DNA of 64,000 nucleotides from Spirochaetales bacterium (GTDB lineage Bacteria; Spirochaetota; Spirochaetia; SZUA-6; JAFGRV01), in the NCBI GenBank assembly GCA_016928415.1, contig JAFGKU010000056.1, positions 1 to 64,000 of the forward strand. Direction: 5' to 3'. Positions 36,799 to 45,054 of the stretch are shown here, in pieces. The notes beneath the pieces were generated by a model, which ran no database searches, was not told the DNA's origin, and worked only from the letters and a program-made list of their open reading frames with translations. The first letter of the stretch is position 1. The number at the start of each line of letters is the position of its first letter. The position numbers and the translations under genes are program-made.

Positions 36799-37841
36799 AT
36801 CCGGATGTATTTCTTCTGGCGGACAAATCCGCCTGTCTCCGCTATCTTGTACTGAAGACATTTTTTAATAAACCTGATTCCGACCCTGAGGTAAAAAAAT
36901 TAAAATCGTTGAGAAGAAATGATTCTATTTTTTACGAATTGACGGTGAATATCTTTGAAAAGAAAGATCCGCCCGGTAAAAGCAGGACCGTTAAAAAAAC
37001 CGGATCCAGTCTGTATGATACTTCGATTGCGCTTGCAAGATTAGGCTACCTGGGATTCGATAAATCGGAGCCGGAGGTACAGGCACTGGCCGGCCGCCTT
37101 TTTTCACGCCAGGAGAAGGACGGTACCTGGAAGCGTGACAGGGATTTGACGGATAAAATGGAAAATGAGGAGAAAACAAAAGGTAAAAAGAACAGTTCCC
37201 TGACAATATCCTTACCATTAAGGGGTCTTGCTGCCTGCGGGTATGCAACGGATCCCCGGTGCGAGAAAGCGTTTGACACCCTGTTGGGCTTACAGCTTGA
37301 AGACGGGGCATGGCCTGTTTACACTGTTAATGGTGTTAACGGATATATTGCCGGATACAGGAAAATGCCGCAATCCCGCTGGGGATGCCGTACCAATACG
37401 ACATTCGCTCTCCTTTGCCTTTCATTGCATCCTGAAAGACGTAAATCTTCTGAAGTGAAGAAGGCGCTTGATCTTTTATTGGGAAGGGAAACTAACGACC
37501 GCTATGCGCTTGGCGAGGAAACGGCCCGCATGATAGGTATTGAGCCTGCCCGCGGATTCTTGACTTATTTTGCCCGTTTCGATCTCTCCGTTGTTTTGAG
37601 ATTATGCGCCCGTATCGGCGCATCGCTCGATGATGCGCGTGTTAAAAAACAGGTGGACTTCCTGAATTCTCTGAGATCCGGCCATGGATTCTGGCAGAAC
37701 GATAAATATCCGCATGCTTCGCATTGGCTTACATATGACTTGAAAAAATCCTTGAACCGGATTGAGCAGAACAGGGACTGGATGCCACTGAGACCGAGAA
37801 CACCTTTTCAGGCTTATCCGAAGGTGGAAAAACGCTTTTGA
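36795..37841 (+). CDS. Alpha/alpha-toroid (prenyltransferase/squalene-cyclase-like) repeat protein
   Basis: The 348-residue protein has helical-pair repeats like the terpenoid cyclase/protein prenyltransferase toroid. Examples are YDTSIALARLGYLGFDKSEPEVQALAGRLFSRQEKDGTW, RGLAACGYATDPRCEKAFDTLLGLQLEDGAWPVY, and NTTFALLCLSLHPERR. The QEKDGTW and QLEDGAW strings are QW-type motifs. No DxDD (class II cyclase) motif and no prenyltransferase zinc-ligand set stand out, so catalysis is doubtful and a binding or scaffold role is as likely. The start overlaps the UvrA stop by four bases, so it is made with the double UvrA. No signal peptide is present; the protein should be cytoplasmic. Confidence 0.75.
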   Translation: MNPDVFLLADKSACLRYLVLKTFFNKPDSDPEVKKLKSLRRNDSIFYELTVNIFEKKDPPGKSRTVKKTGSSLYDTSIALARLGYLGFDKSEPEVQALAGRLFSRQEKDGTWKRDRDLTDKMENEEKTKGKKNSSLTISLPLRGLAACGYATDPRCEKAFDTLLGLQLEDGAWPVYTVNGVNGYIAGYRKMPQSRWGCRTNTTFALLCLSLHPERRKSSEVKKALDLLLGRETNDRYALGEETARMIGIEPARGFLTYFARFDLSVVLRLCARIGASLDDARVKKQVDFLNSLRSGHGFWQNDKYPHASHWLTYDLKKSLNRIEQNRDWMPLRPRTPFQAYPKVEKRF

Positions 37842-37847
37842 ATATCC

Positions 37848-38954
37848 TTATATATAATTGAATACGTATGAATAAATATGGTTCAGATTTTTCTTTGAAA
37901 TTTTCTTGAAAACAATATGCATGGCTACCCCTTCCTGGGATTCCCGTTTGGCGCCCTGGACTTTGCCGATTGCCGTTATCGAGGTTTTCATCATGATATC
38001 GAATTCGAGTTTTATATAACTGCCTTTATTGTAATTCGTTTTGCTTATGATCCTGCAGCCACCCGCCGAGATATCCGAGACAACCCCTAAATGACGCCGT
38101 TCATCGTGCACGACTATCCGCTTCCTGGTATCGCGCTTGTTCTCGCTGGGTAATAACTCTACAGGGTAAAAAAAGCACGAATTGCCCAAGGGTTTCCTGT
38201 TAAAACGGCGCTGCTGAACCCGGTTCAGTTTCCGGGCATGCTGCAGACTGACCGTTGGCAGGCCCTGCGAATTTTCTGAACTTAAAACATGGGTGCGGAA
38301 TGAATAACCCGAATCATTGTCACGCCAGAAAAATACCTTGATATCCTGACCCCGGTGCACCAATGCGTTGAGGGTTGAGGTGGTGGGAAAGGAGCAAATA
38401 ATTCCATCACTCCTGTTCGTTATCACCTTTGAATGTACTTTCAATCCTTCTTTACTGGTTATAATTAATATCTGGCCCGTTTTTAAAAAATGTGTGGACC
38501 GGATTCCAATACCTCTTTTAAAATGCCGGTCTATGGTCTGCTTTATCTCGAAGACGGCATTAATGTAGTCTTCTTTGTATTTGTCTGTGGAGGACAGGTC
38601 CTGTTCAATGGAATAGATTCCGCTTTTAAGCATGTCATCAAGCGCCCGGGTATTCGAGAATATAAGCAGCGGGTGTTTGACTTTCGTCATGGATATTAAT
38701 TTTTCCAGAAGCTTTATTTGCTGTAACGAAAAACCGTAATTCACGGCCATCTTTTTAAACATGCTTTTATTGAATTTATTCCTGGAAGCCGCAGTGTTCG
38801 GCACGTTTCTGTTTTTTTGCAGACGGGTTGCAATAATTACAAACAGAATTAACCCAACAAGTATGGAAACGGTAATAATAATGGAAGTAGGATCAGGTTC
38901 GTTGATAAATCTGTATTGCGTTTGAAGGCAAATGCCCAAAACATTTTTAACCAT
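37848..38954 (-). CDS. PilZ-domain cyclic di-GMP-binding membrane protein
   Basis: The 368-residue protein has one N-terminal helix (IIITVSILVGLILFVIIATRL) followed by a cytoplasmic helical part. A YcgR-like domain then leads into a C-terminal PilZ domain. The PilZ motifs are RRFNRKPL (the RxxxR arm, about residue 265) and SDISAGGCRI (D/NxSxxG), both needed to bind cyclic di-GMP. The ATG at 38954 is preferred because the longer track ORF would run into the upstream gene. It is last in a minus-strand group behind fliD, so it probably adjusts flagellar or surface behaviour to cyclic di-GMP, as YcgR does. The HD-GYP and EAL proteins in the window could control the messenger. Confidence 0.88.
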   Translation of the reverse strand: MVKNVLGICLQTQYRFINEPDPTSIIITVSILVGLILFVIIATRLQKNRNVPNTAASRNKFNKSMFKKMAVNYGFSLQQIKLLEKLISMTKVKHPLLIFSNTRALDDMLKSGIYSIEQDLSSTDKYKEDYINAVFEIKQTIDRHFKRGIGIRSTHFLKTGQILIITSKEGLKVHSKVITNRSDGIICSFPTTSTLNALVHRGQDIKVFFWRDNDSGYSFRTHVLSSENSQGLPTVSLQHARKLNRVQQRRFNRKPLGNSCFFYPVELLPSENKRDTRKRIVVHDERRHLGVVSDISAGGCRIISKTNYNKGSYIKLEFDIMMKTSITAIGKVQGAKRESQEGVAMHIVFKKISKKNLNHIYSYVFNYI

Positions 38955-38973
38955 TTTTAAACAAATTCCCCTT

Positions 38974-39906
38974 TCAGGAACCCTCCTTGACTTTATTGAC
39001 GAAATTGCTTTCATAACTCAGGATAAACTCATTAAGTTTTGGAGCAATTTCATATTCCATCAGGTCACCGATCAGAACATAATCATTATTGTTGAAGGCT
39101 TCCACAAGCTGATTCAATATCAGATTAAGGCCGTTATAAAATTCGTTAAACGGCACGTCGGATATCTTCCATTCCTTTAAATCAATGGCTCCTGCTTTTT
39201 CAAGTTTGATCAAAACGGGCAGCAGTTCCTGCAGGTTATCGGAAAAGGCACTGATTGTTTCCATGGCCATCTTGTCCTTTCCCGTCTGCAGCTGAATGGA
39301 AACCTCCGTTATATTCTTCAGGGATGACTTTATTTTCGAGACAATATTGGCGAAAGCCCGGTATGGGTCCTGGGATTTTTCCAGTTCCAGGGTAATAAAA
39401 TCGATGATACCTTCAAGATATTCATTACCTTTCCTGAATTGTTCATCGTTCCATCTACTCAACATGTCAGGGGGCAACCCGTTAAAAAGATTTTTCACTT
39501 CCGCGGTAAGATTTATAAATTCGTCCTGGGGAAAATTTTTGGATATAAGGTCAAGACTTTGAATCATGAATGGATAGCCGCTGCTTAATTCGGACAGCTG
39601 GTTTTTGTCCTTTTCGGCAAGGCATTTTTTAAGGAGGGAGCAATAATTGATGACGGTTTCCATATTGTTTAAAAAAAGTTCGTTTGAAGGTTTTGTCGTA
39701 ACCTGGAGACTGTGAATCTCTTTGACGGGAATACTGTGCCATGACTCCAGCGGTTCCAGGAACAGGTCCTTTTCACCGAGTTTAAGTGAAGTTATTATAT
39801 GATCGGACAGGGAAATCCAGTTTTCAATACCGCGTATGACATCACCCAGAGATTTTTCGTTTTCCAGCGTGAATTCCAGCTTTTCATTATTCAATAATAT
39901 TTCCAT
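38974..39906 (-). CDS. Hypothetical helical protein between fliD and the PilZ gene
   Basis: I do not recognise a domain in this 310-residue protein. It begins with a short beta-rich part (MEILLNNEKLEFTLENEKSLGDVIRGIENWIS, resembling a ubiquitin-like or TapY-like fold start). A long, mostly helical, acidic region follows, without signal peptide or membrane helix. It ends 20 bases before the PilZ gene and starts 79 bases after fliD on the same strand, so a flagellar role is likely by position. GAGGAGG precedes the ATG. A chaperone-like or adaptor function would fit the helical composition, but this is a guess. Confidence 0.75.
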   Translation of the reverse strand: MEILLNNEKLEFTLENEKSLGDVIRGIENWISLSDHIITSLKLGEKDLFLEPLESWHSIPVKEIHSLQVTTKPSNELFLNNMETVINYCSLLKKCLAEKDKNQLSELSSGYPFMIQSLDLISKNFPQDEFINLTAEVKNLFNGLPPDMLSRWNDEQFRKGNEYLEGIIDFITLELEKSQDPYRAFANIVSKIKSSLKNITEVSIQLQTGKDKMAMETISAFSDNLQELLPVLIKLEKAGAIDLKEWKISDVPFNEFYNGLNLILNQLVEAFNNNDYVLIGDLMEYEIAPKLNEFILSYESNFVNKVKEGS

Positions 39907-39985
39907 AGGAAAAAAATCCTCCTCATATTATATTTCGGTCATAAATTAAAATTCTTAAGGCAAGCTTTTCCGCGCGGTGGTGTGC

Positions 39986-42010
39986 CTATTTATTGTTGGC
40001 GTTGCTGAAATTCTGCAATGCCTGTGAATTTTTCTCCAGCTCGCCCAAGAGGCCTTCCATAGTCATATATTTTGACTTTAGCCTTCTTTCATAGTCTTTT
40101 AAATATTCTGTGTAATCCGTTATCTGTTTGTTTCTCTCGGTAATTTTAGTGTCAAGTGTTGAATTTTTTATGGAAAGAATTCCGCCTGTGGTAATATACG
40201 GCTTAATCATATTCCCCAGCGTGAAAGCCAGGCCTGAGTCAACAATAAAGTCTTTATCCGTGTCGTATCCGAACAGCTGTTTTATTTTATCCCCATTTTT
40301 TATTATGGCATCCTGAAGCTTGTCCTCGTCAATTTCCAGGTAGCCGCGAAGCCGGGTCTTGTCGAGACTCGTGCTTACTCCCGGTTTACCTGTATTCGTG
40401 GAAATCCCTATCTGTGCAAGCAGGCGGATTTCGTTATCAGTATCGCTTTTATACGGATTCATCATGATGGTCTGCGCCGAACTTTTCAAGTGCAGCAGGG
40501 TCATTTCTCCCTGCAGGGAGCCAAGTTCTTTGAATGCTTTCTCCCTTTCCTCGTCCGTGAGGTAATCAATGCTGTTGACAACATTTTCGTCTTTTCTTGA
40601 GAGGACATCAATTTTTGTGAGAAGCTGGTTGTAATGACCGACAAAGGTTATGATTGTATTTTTTATGGACTCCACGTCCTTTTCAATAGAAAGATTAATG
40701 GGTTTGTCATTGGTATCATGAAGATTGAGAACAACACCCTGGATAAGGTCATCGATTTCGTTTTTCCCCCGGGTAACCTTCACTCCGTCCAGTTCCATAA
40801 CGGCATCATTTGACTCGGAAAGGGGATTCACCACCTTGTAGTCCCCCCGCACCGAAGGGTCGTATATTTTTATATCACTGATCGTGATTTTCTTATACGT
40901 ATTTCTGTTTCTCAGGTAAAGACCGTCTATTGACTCGGATAACTGGCCTATATTGACGGTGATTTTTTGAGGACCGCTTTTATCCTGAATCGGTGCCAAA
41001 GGAATGATTTTTCCCTTGGCCCCCATGTGAACCACCTGCATGTCCACGATTTTTTCAGGCGGGGGCGGTTCCTCCCAGTCAGGAGCAATTATTCTGGTTT
41101 TTTCATTGTGGATAACAATGCCTTCCAGTTCTATTTTTCCCGCATCCGGGGCGTCGGGTCCTGTCGGCCGCGTTACCGCGGTTATCTCCTCTTCGGGGAC
41201 ATTTTCAACGGAAAGCTGGTATTCCAGAACCATATTCCTGTTCAAGCTCAGAGTAGGGCTTATGGGGATTTTCAATTCATTTCCCGGATTGATGGTCAAT
41301 GCTTTATCAGTAACCGAGAAGGCGTTTTTATCGAGGTTTTTATCCCATTTCTGTATCTGGCCGGAATTAAGATTCACTTCGCGGGTGGTAGAGTATGTAC
41401 TCTCGATTATACCCGCTTTCATTCCGAAATCTATTGATTTATCCAAAAAAGACAGCTTGTTTTTTGAACCTGTCTCTTTGGCCTCAATAATAATTACCTG
41501 GCTTGATTTTGTGTCATTGATTACCTGAGCCTTCAGTATTTTATCCGCTTTTTTATTAATGGTTTCCACGAAATTTTTAAGCGTCCCGCCTGAATACCGG
41601 AATTTTACTTCCTCATCACCCACCTTAAAACCATACGTGCCGGCTTCCACCTTGAAATCTTTATCGAGGGATTTTGAAATAAACCGGTCGGCAGTGGCCA
41701 ATTGCCTTACAATTACTTTTTTTACGTCTTCCGTGGCTTCCCGTGTCGCTGTCGCGGTCAAAACCGTTTCATCGGAGGACTTGGCTATCCTGTTGTTGAA
41801 GGGGTTCTGGTAATCAAACAGCTTCTTGGCGGAATCAGATAGCTGGCTTAATTTCAAATTCAATTCATGCCATATTTCCTTCGTATCCTTGAATTCTTCA
41901 ACATCTTTTTTCATGTTTTCCAGGGGAACGCGTTTTACATCCATCAAGGCTTTGATGATTTTTTGTGTGTCGTATTTGCTGTTAAGTCCGGGTATGTTCA
42001 GGTCTGACAT
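39986..42010 (-). CDS. fliD: Flagellar filament cap protein (hook-associated protein 2)
   Basis: FliD caps the growing filament and guides flagellin folding. The 674-residue product has the N-terminal coiled-coil signature DLNIPGLNSKYDTQKIIKALMDVKRVPLENMKKDVEEFKDTKEIW. The C-terminal conserved part includes LRGYLEIDEDKLQDAIIKNGDKIKQLFG, then the final helix NKQITDYTEYLKDYERRLKSKYMTMEGLLG and SQALQNFSNANN. It is longer than in enterobacteria (about 470), with an enlarged middle domain, as seen in spirochaetes. It is preceded by GGAGGATATT. FlaG lies upstream and the PilZ unit downstream on the same strand. Confidence 0.96.
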   Translation of the reverse strand: MSDLNIPGLNSKYDTQKIIKALMDVKRVPLENMKKDVEEFKDTKEIWHELNLKLSQLSDSAKKLFDYQNPFNNRIAKSSDETVLTATATREATEDVKKVIVRQLATADRFISKSLDKDFKVEAGTYGFKVGDEEVKFRYSGGTLKNFVETINKKADKILKAQVINDTKSSQVIIIEAKETGSKNKLSFLDKSIDFGMKAGIIESTYSTTREVNLNSGQIQKWDKNLDKNAFSVTDKALTINPGNELKIPISPTLSLNRNMVLEYQLSVENVPEEEITAVTRPTGPDAPDAGKIELEGIVIHNEKTRIIAPDWEEPPPPEKIVDMQVVHMGAKGKIIPLAPIQDKSGPQKITVNIGQLSESIDGLYLRNRNTYKKITISDIKIYDPSVRGDYKVVNPLSESNDAVMELDGVKVTRGKNEIDDLIQGVVLNLHDTNDKPINLSIEKDVESIKNTIITFVGHYNQLLTKIDVLSRKDENVVNSIDYLTDEEREKAFKELGSLQGEMTLLHLKSSAQTIMMNPYKSDTDNEIRLLAQIGISTNTGKPGVSTSLDKTRLRGYLEIDEDKLQDAIIKNGDKIKQLFGYDTDKDFIVDSGLAFTLGNMIKPYITTGGILSIKNSTLDTKITERNKQITDYTEYLKDYERRLKSKYMTMEGLLGELEKNSQALQNFSNANNK

Positions 42011-42168
42011 GTTACCGCTAATATCCTCCCTTTATTATCGATAAATTGACACTTTTTCATAAGGACACCTTTAAAAACTATCCTGAAAACCATCCAATTT
42101 ATCGCAATTTATTCAATTAATCACGATTTTGTTCTGGTTTTCGAGTTTACCTTTATGAATATAATATA

Positions 42169-42519
42169 TTAAATTTTTTTGTCAAAAAGAATACCGATCG
42201 TCTCTTTTATTCGGGCGATCAGTTTTTGGATTTCAACTTCCGGTATCTCCCGGATCACTTCATTGGTTTCCCCGTCAATCACCTTGACAATGATCCTGTT
42301 GATTTCCTTGTTGACGTTGAATTTGAGTCTGCGGTTCGCCATTCGGATTTCTTTTTCCAGTGTGTCGAGCATTTTTCGCAAATCGCTTTCTGTCCAGAGC
42401 GAATTGCCGGCGTCGTTTTCTTTTACGACATTCGGTCGTGAAGGTAAAACTATCTTATCCGTGTACTGTTTATCCTGAGAAGATCCGGCTATGATGTTTA
42501 AAGGTATCTCTATACTCAT
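42169..42519 (-). CDS. flaG: FlaG-family flagellar protein
   Basis: The 116-residue product has the FlaG core: LKFNVNKEINRIIVKVIDGETNEVIREIPEVEIQKLIARIKE. FlaG proteins affect filament length and usually lie beside fliD or flagellin genes, as here. The ATG at 42519 follows GGAAGG; the track start at 42588 has no such site and would run towards the flaB terminator. A disordered N-terminal half precedes the folded part. The strong terminator at 42591-42621 separates it from the flaB gene upstream, so flaG probably starts a separate transcript or depends on read-through. Confidence 0.92.
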   Translation of the reverse strand: MSIEIPLNIIAGSSQDKQYTDKIVLPSRPNVVKENDAGNSLWTESDLRKMLDTLEKEIRMANRRLKFNVNKEINRIIVKVIDGETNEVIREIPEVEIQKLIARIKETIGILFDKKI

Positions 42520-42590
42520 GAGCCTTCCTTTTCTGCGGTTATCAAGGCTGGTCGATTTATTGATTATATGCCTGAATAACCACATCATTT

Positions 42591-42621
42591 AAAAAAAGAG
42601 GGAAAGGCGCGTCTTTCCCTC
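42591..42621 (-). terminator. Rho-independent terminator of the downstream flaB gene
   Basis: Read on the minus strand, GAGGGAAAG, a six-base loop and CTTTCCCTC form a perfect nine-pair stem followed by a run of seven T. It lies 74 bases beyond the flaB stop codon at 42695 and before flaG. Confidence 0.88.
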
Positions 42622-42631
42622 TCCTGATTTA

Positions 42632-42660
42632 TAAAGAGGTGACATCCAGAAACCTCTTTA
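42632..42660 (-). repeat. Second hairpin behind flaB
   Basis: TAAAGAGGT (42632-42640) and ACCTCTTTA (42652-42660) are perfect nine-base arms around 11 bases, just before the U-tailed terminator in the direction of flaB transcription. It has no T run of its own and may stabilise the 3' end of the message. Confidence 0.6.
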
Positions 42661-42694
42661 CGGTTTATTGGGAACGGTTTAAAAAAATAAAAAG

Positions 42695-43552
42695 TTAACC
42701 GAGTAATTGAAGTGTGGATTGAGATTTCGTATTGGCCTGGGCCAGCATCGCCGTTCCTGCCTGTAACAAAATCTGGTTTTTCACAAATTCAACCATTTCA
42801 GATGCCATGTTCGTGTCCCTGATAACGGACTCCGAAGCCTGCATGTTTTCAGCCGCGATATCCACACCTTTAACCGCCATTTCAAAGCGGTTCTGGTATG
42901 CGCCAAGGTCTGCCCTTTGTTTGGAAATTTTTTGCAGAGCACCGTCGACATCACCGAGGAGCCTGTTGGCTTCATCAGGAGACGCGATTGTTTTCGGTGT
43001 ATTCTGGTCGGTTTCCATATTCAGTGCGGCGGCGGTCATGGTCCCTATGTAGACTCTTTCCCTCTGGTCCATATTGGCTCCAACCTGGAACCACATGGAA
43101 GCGGTAGCTGTTCCGCCCTCAACGTTCCTGGCAAAGGCGCCTTTTAACAGGTCCATGCCATTGAACTGGGCGTGGGAGGCGACACGGTTGAGTTCGTCCA
43201 CGAGCTGGGACACTTCAACCTGTATCTGCATCCTGTCCTCATCGGAATAAACGCCGTTTATGCTCTGGACCGCCAGTTCCCTGATCCTGTGAAGTACGTC
43301 CTGCGATTCCTGCAGGTATCCTTCCGTTGTCTGAATCAAAGAAATACCATTAGAAATATTTTTGCTTGCCTGGTTGAGACCCCTGATCTGAGCCCTCAAT
43401 TTTTCGGAAACAGCCAATCCCGATGCATCATCACCGGCCCGGTTAATTCTCATACCGGATGACAGTTTCTCCATATTTTTGGTAAGATCAATGTCTCTTG
43501 TTTTTAAAACCCTGTCCGCATACATTGCGCTCAAGTTATGATTTATTATCAC
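42695..43552 (-). CDS. flaB: Periplasmic flagellin core protein FlaB, second copy
   Basis: The 285-residue flagellin starts [20 protein letters not shown] and has [46 protein letters not shown]. It ends with [37 protein letters not shown]. These are the N- and C-terminal D0/D1 helices of spirochaetal FlaB. Like other FlaBs it has no large variable D2/D3 domain. The start is GTG with AAGGAGG nine bases upstream. It differs from the other copy at many central positions, so both may form the filament core in different ratios. The leader carries a GGA-tetraloop hairpin that is a likely CsrA site. A terminator follows. Confidence 0.97.
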   Translation of the reverse strand: MIINHNLSAMYADRVLKTRDIDLTKNMEKLSSGMRINRAGDDASGLAVSEKLRAQIRGLNQASKNISNGISLIQTTEGYLQESQDVLHRIRELAVQSINGVYSDEDRMQIQVEVSQLVDELNRVASHAQFNGMDLLKGAFARNVEGGTATASMWFQVGANMDQRERVYIGTMTAAALNMETDQNTPKTIASPDEANRLLGDVDGALQKISKQRADLGAYQNRFEMAVKGVDIAAENMQASESVIRDTNMASEMVEFVKNQILLQAGTAMLAQANTKSQSTLQLLG

Positions 43553-43574
43553 TATAGCCCTCCTTGATAATTAA

Positions 43575-43594
43575 TTAAGGCATCCATGCCTTAA
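43575..43594 (-). promoter_or_regulatory. Candidate CsrA-binding hairpin in the flaB (43552) leader
   Basis: On the minus strand TTAAGGCA, loop TGGA, TGCCTTAA forms a perfect eight-pair stem with GGA in the tetraloop, the favoured CsrA target shape. It ends 23 bases before the start codon; a second GGA lies in the ribosome-binding site AAGGAGGG. The other flaB leader has the same design at nearly the same distance. Confidence 0.7.
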
Positions 43595-43704
43595 ATTGGC
43601 GTTTTGAATCATCAAAACACCCTAAAGTGAAATAAGGTAAAATCTGAAAGAAGCTTCCGCGCTTTCTTCTTTCTCCGTTCCCGTTTTACCCGAAATTATT
43701 AAAG

Positions 43705-43736
43705 CTCCCCGGTCCATCCTGCGACGGACCGGAGAG
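43705..43736 (-). terminator. Strong GC-rich hairpin between the two flaB genes
   Basis: CTCCCCGGTCC (43705-43715) pairs with GGACCGGAGAG (43726-43736) over 11 positions with one mismatch. On the minus strand it is followed by CTTTAATAATTT. It lies about 75 bases after the stop codon of the first flaB and probably ends that transcript. The T run is imperfect, so some read-through is possible. Confidence 0.7.
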
Positions 43737-43808
43737 GTTTTAAACGGTTTAATCCACCCAAGGAGGGGATTATTTCAAAGATCGATAGTCAGTATATAGT
43801 CTACTCCT

Positions 43809-44669
43809 TTATCTCAAAAGCTGCAATACTGATTGTGTCTTCGTGTTGGCCTGGGCCAACATAGCCGTAGACGACTGGATCAGGATGTTGTTCCTGACAT
43901 GATCAACCATTGTTGCCGCCATGTCAGTATCCCTGATCCTGGATTCCGAGGCCTGGAGATTTTCCGCCCCGTTCATAACGCCTTGTACAAGCAATTCCAG
44001 CCTGTTCTGGTAAGCACCGAGATCGGCCCGCTGTTTGTTTATCCTTTTCAAAGCATCATCAATCTGGCCGATACTTTGGTTGGCGCCGGCAGCCGTTCCA
44101 TAGTTGATGAATTCCTTGCTGGCAACGTCTCTTATGCCCAAGGCTTCACTTGTCATTGTACCGATGAAAACCTGTTTTCTCTGGTCCATGTTGGCACCGA
44201 TATGGAACCACATTGATCCGGTAACGGTGTTTTCATTGGTTTGTCTGGCAAACCGCCCCGTAAGCAGGTTCATGGTGTTGAATTGCGCATGGGAGGCGAC
44301 CCTGTCGAGTTCATCCACAAGCTGGGATACTTCGACCTGGATCTGCATCCTGTCTTCATCCGAATAGATACCGTTCGATGCCTGGATGGCCAGTTCCCTT
44401 AATCTCTGAAGAACATCACTTGATTCCTGAAGGTATCCTTCTGTTGTCTGAATCAGGGATATGCCGTTTTCGGCATTCTTGGCCGCCTGGTTCAAACCCC
44501 TGATCTGGGCCCGCATCTTTTCAGACACCGCGAGTCCGGAAGCATCGTCGCCTGCCCGGTTGATTCTCATACCCGAGGCAAGTTTTTCCATCGATTTGTC
44601 CAGCGAGAGATTGTTTACTTTAAGTTGACGGCTGGCAAAAAGCGCGCTTAAATTGTGATTGATTATCAT
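43809..44669 (-). CDS. flaB: Periplasmic flagellin core protein FlaB, first copy
   Basis: The 286-residue product has the FlaB pattern [66 protein letters not shown] and a C-terminus ending [21 protein letters not shown]. In spirochaetes FlaB forms the filament core in the periplasmic space. The ATG at 44669 is preferred over the track start at 44690, because AAGGAGGAAACACC stands directly before it. A long leader of roughly 240 bases carries a GGA-loop hairpin and a near-consensus CsrA site, so translation is likely controlled by CsrA and FliW. It lies 256 bases upstream of the second flaB. Confidence 0.97.
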   Translation of the reverse strand: MIINHNLSALFASRQLKVNNLSLDKSMEKLASGMRINRAGDDASGLAVSEKMRAQIRGLNQAAKNAENGISLIQTTEGYLQESSDVLQRLRELAIQASNGIYSDEDRMQIQVEVSQLVDELDRVASHAQFNTMNLLTGRFARQTNENTVTGSMWFHIGANMDQRKQVFIGTMTSEALGIRDVASKEFINYGTAAGANQSIGQIDDALKRINKQRADLGAYQNRLELLVQGVMNGAENLQASESRIRDTDMAATMVDHVRNNILIQSSTAMLAQANTKTQSVLQLLR

Positions 44670-44693
44670 GGTGTTTCCTCCTTGAAACATCTA

Positions 44694-44711
44694 AAGAGCA
44701 TCCTTGCTCTT
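44694..44711 (-). promoter_or_regulatory. Candidate CsrA-binding hairpin in the flaB (44669) leader
   Basis: On the minus strand AAGAGCA, loop AGGA, TGCTCTT makes a perfect seven-pair stem with GGA in the tetraloop. The core CAAGGATG agrees with the CARGGAUG centre of the known CsrA consensus. It ends 25 bases before the ATG, next to the GGA-containing ribosome-binding site. Confidence 0.75.
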
Positions 44712-44782
44712 CGTTATAAATTCCCGACCATACGGTCAGGTTAGATCAAAAATGGTTGGTATTATATATGAGACTGGTTATC

Positions 44783-44794
44783 ACCTCCCTGTAT
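44783..44794 (-). promoter_or_regulatory. Near-consensus upstream CsrA site in the flaB leader
   Basis: The minus strand reads ATACAGGGAGGT, which matches the published selected CsrA consensus RUACARGGAUGU at 11 of 12 positions. It lies about 115 bases before the flaB start codon inside the predicted leader. A CsrA dimer could bridge it with the downstream hairpin. Confidence 0.6.
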
Positions 44795-44922
44795 CCAATG
44801 ATCCCCATATCCTCCAGAAATACAGACATAAGCCGATAATTGAGGATAAGGAGGGAAAGTCTACTGCTCCATCCGTGGATTCGAAACTATCCCTAATCTA
44901 CAAATCGGATCATTATATTTCA

Positions 44923-44951
44923 AACATAATACAAAATTCACGATTAGTCAA
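44923..44951 (-). promoter_or_regulatory. Probable promoter of flaB (44669)
   Basis: On the minus strand TTGACT (44946-44951) and TATGTT (44923-44928) are separated by exactly 17 bases. It would give a leader of about 245 bases, containing the CsrA-type sites. The rest of the 385-base gap up to the PfkB gene holds only AT-rich sequence and the PfkB leader; no gene is seen. Confidence 0.5.
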
Positions 44952-45054
44952 ATTTTTTTTATTTTTTTAGCGGGTTTTATATGGAGAATTTATCAATTTT
45001 TATGGTAATATGCCTGGACAAAGTACACGATAAAACACAAACCGGAGTAAATTC

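Noticed and set aside
44832-44839. GCCGATAA, the -10 box of sigma-28 flagellar promoters, in the flaB upstream region
   Set aside because: It lies on the plus strand, opposite to flaB, has no TAAA box 15 bases before it, and would read towards the PfkB gene.
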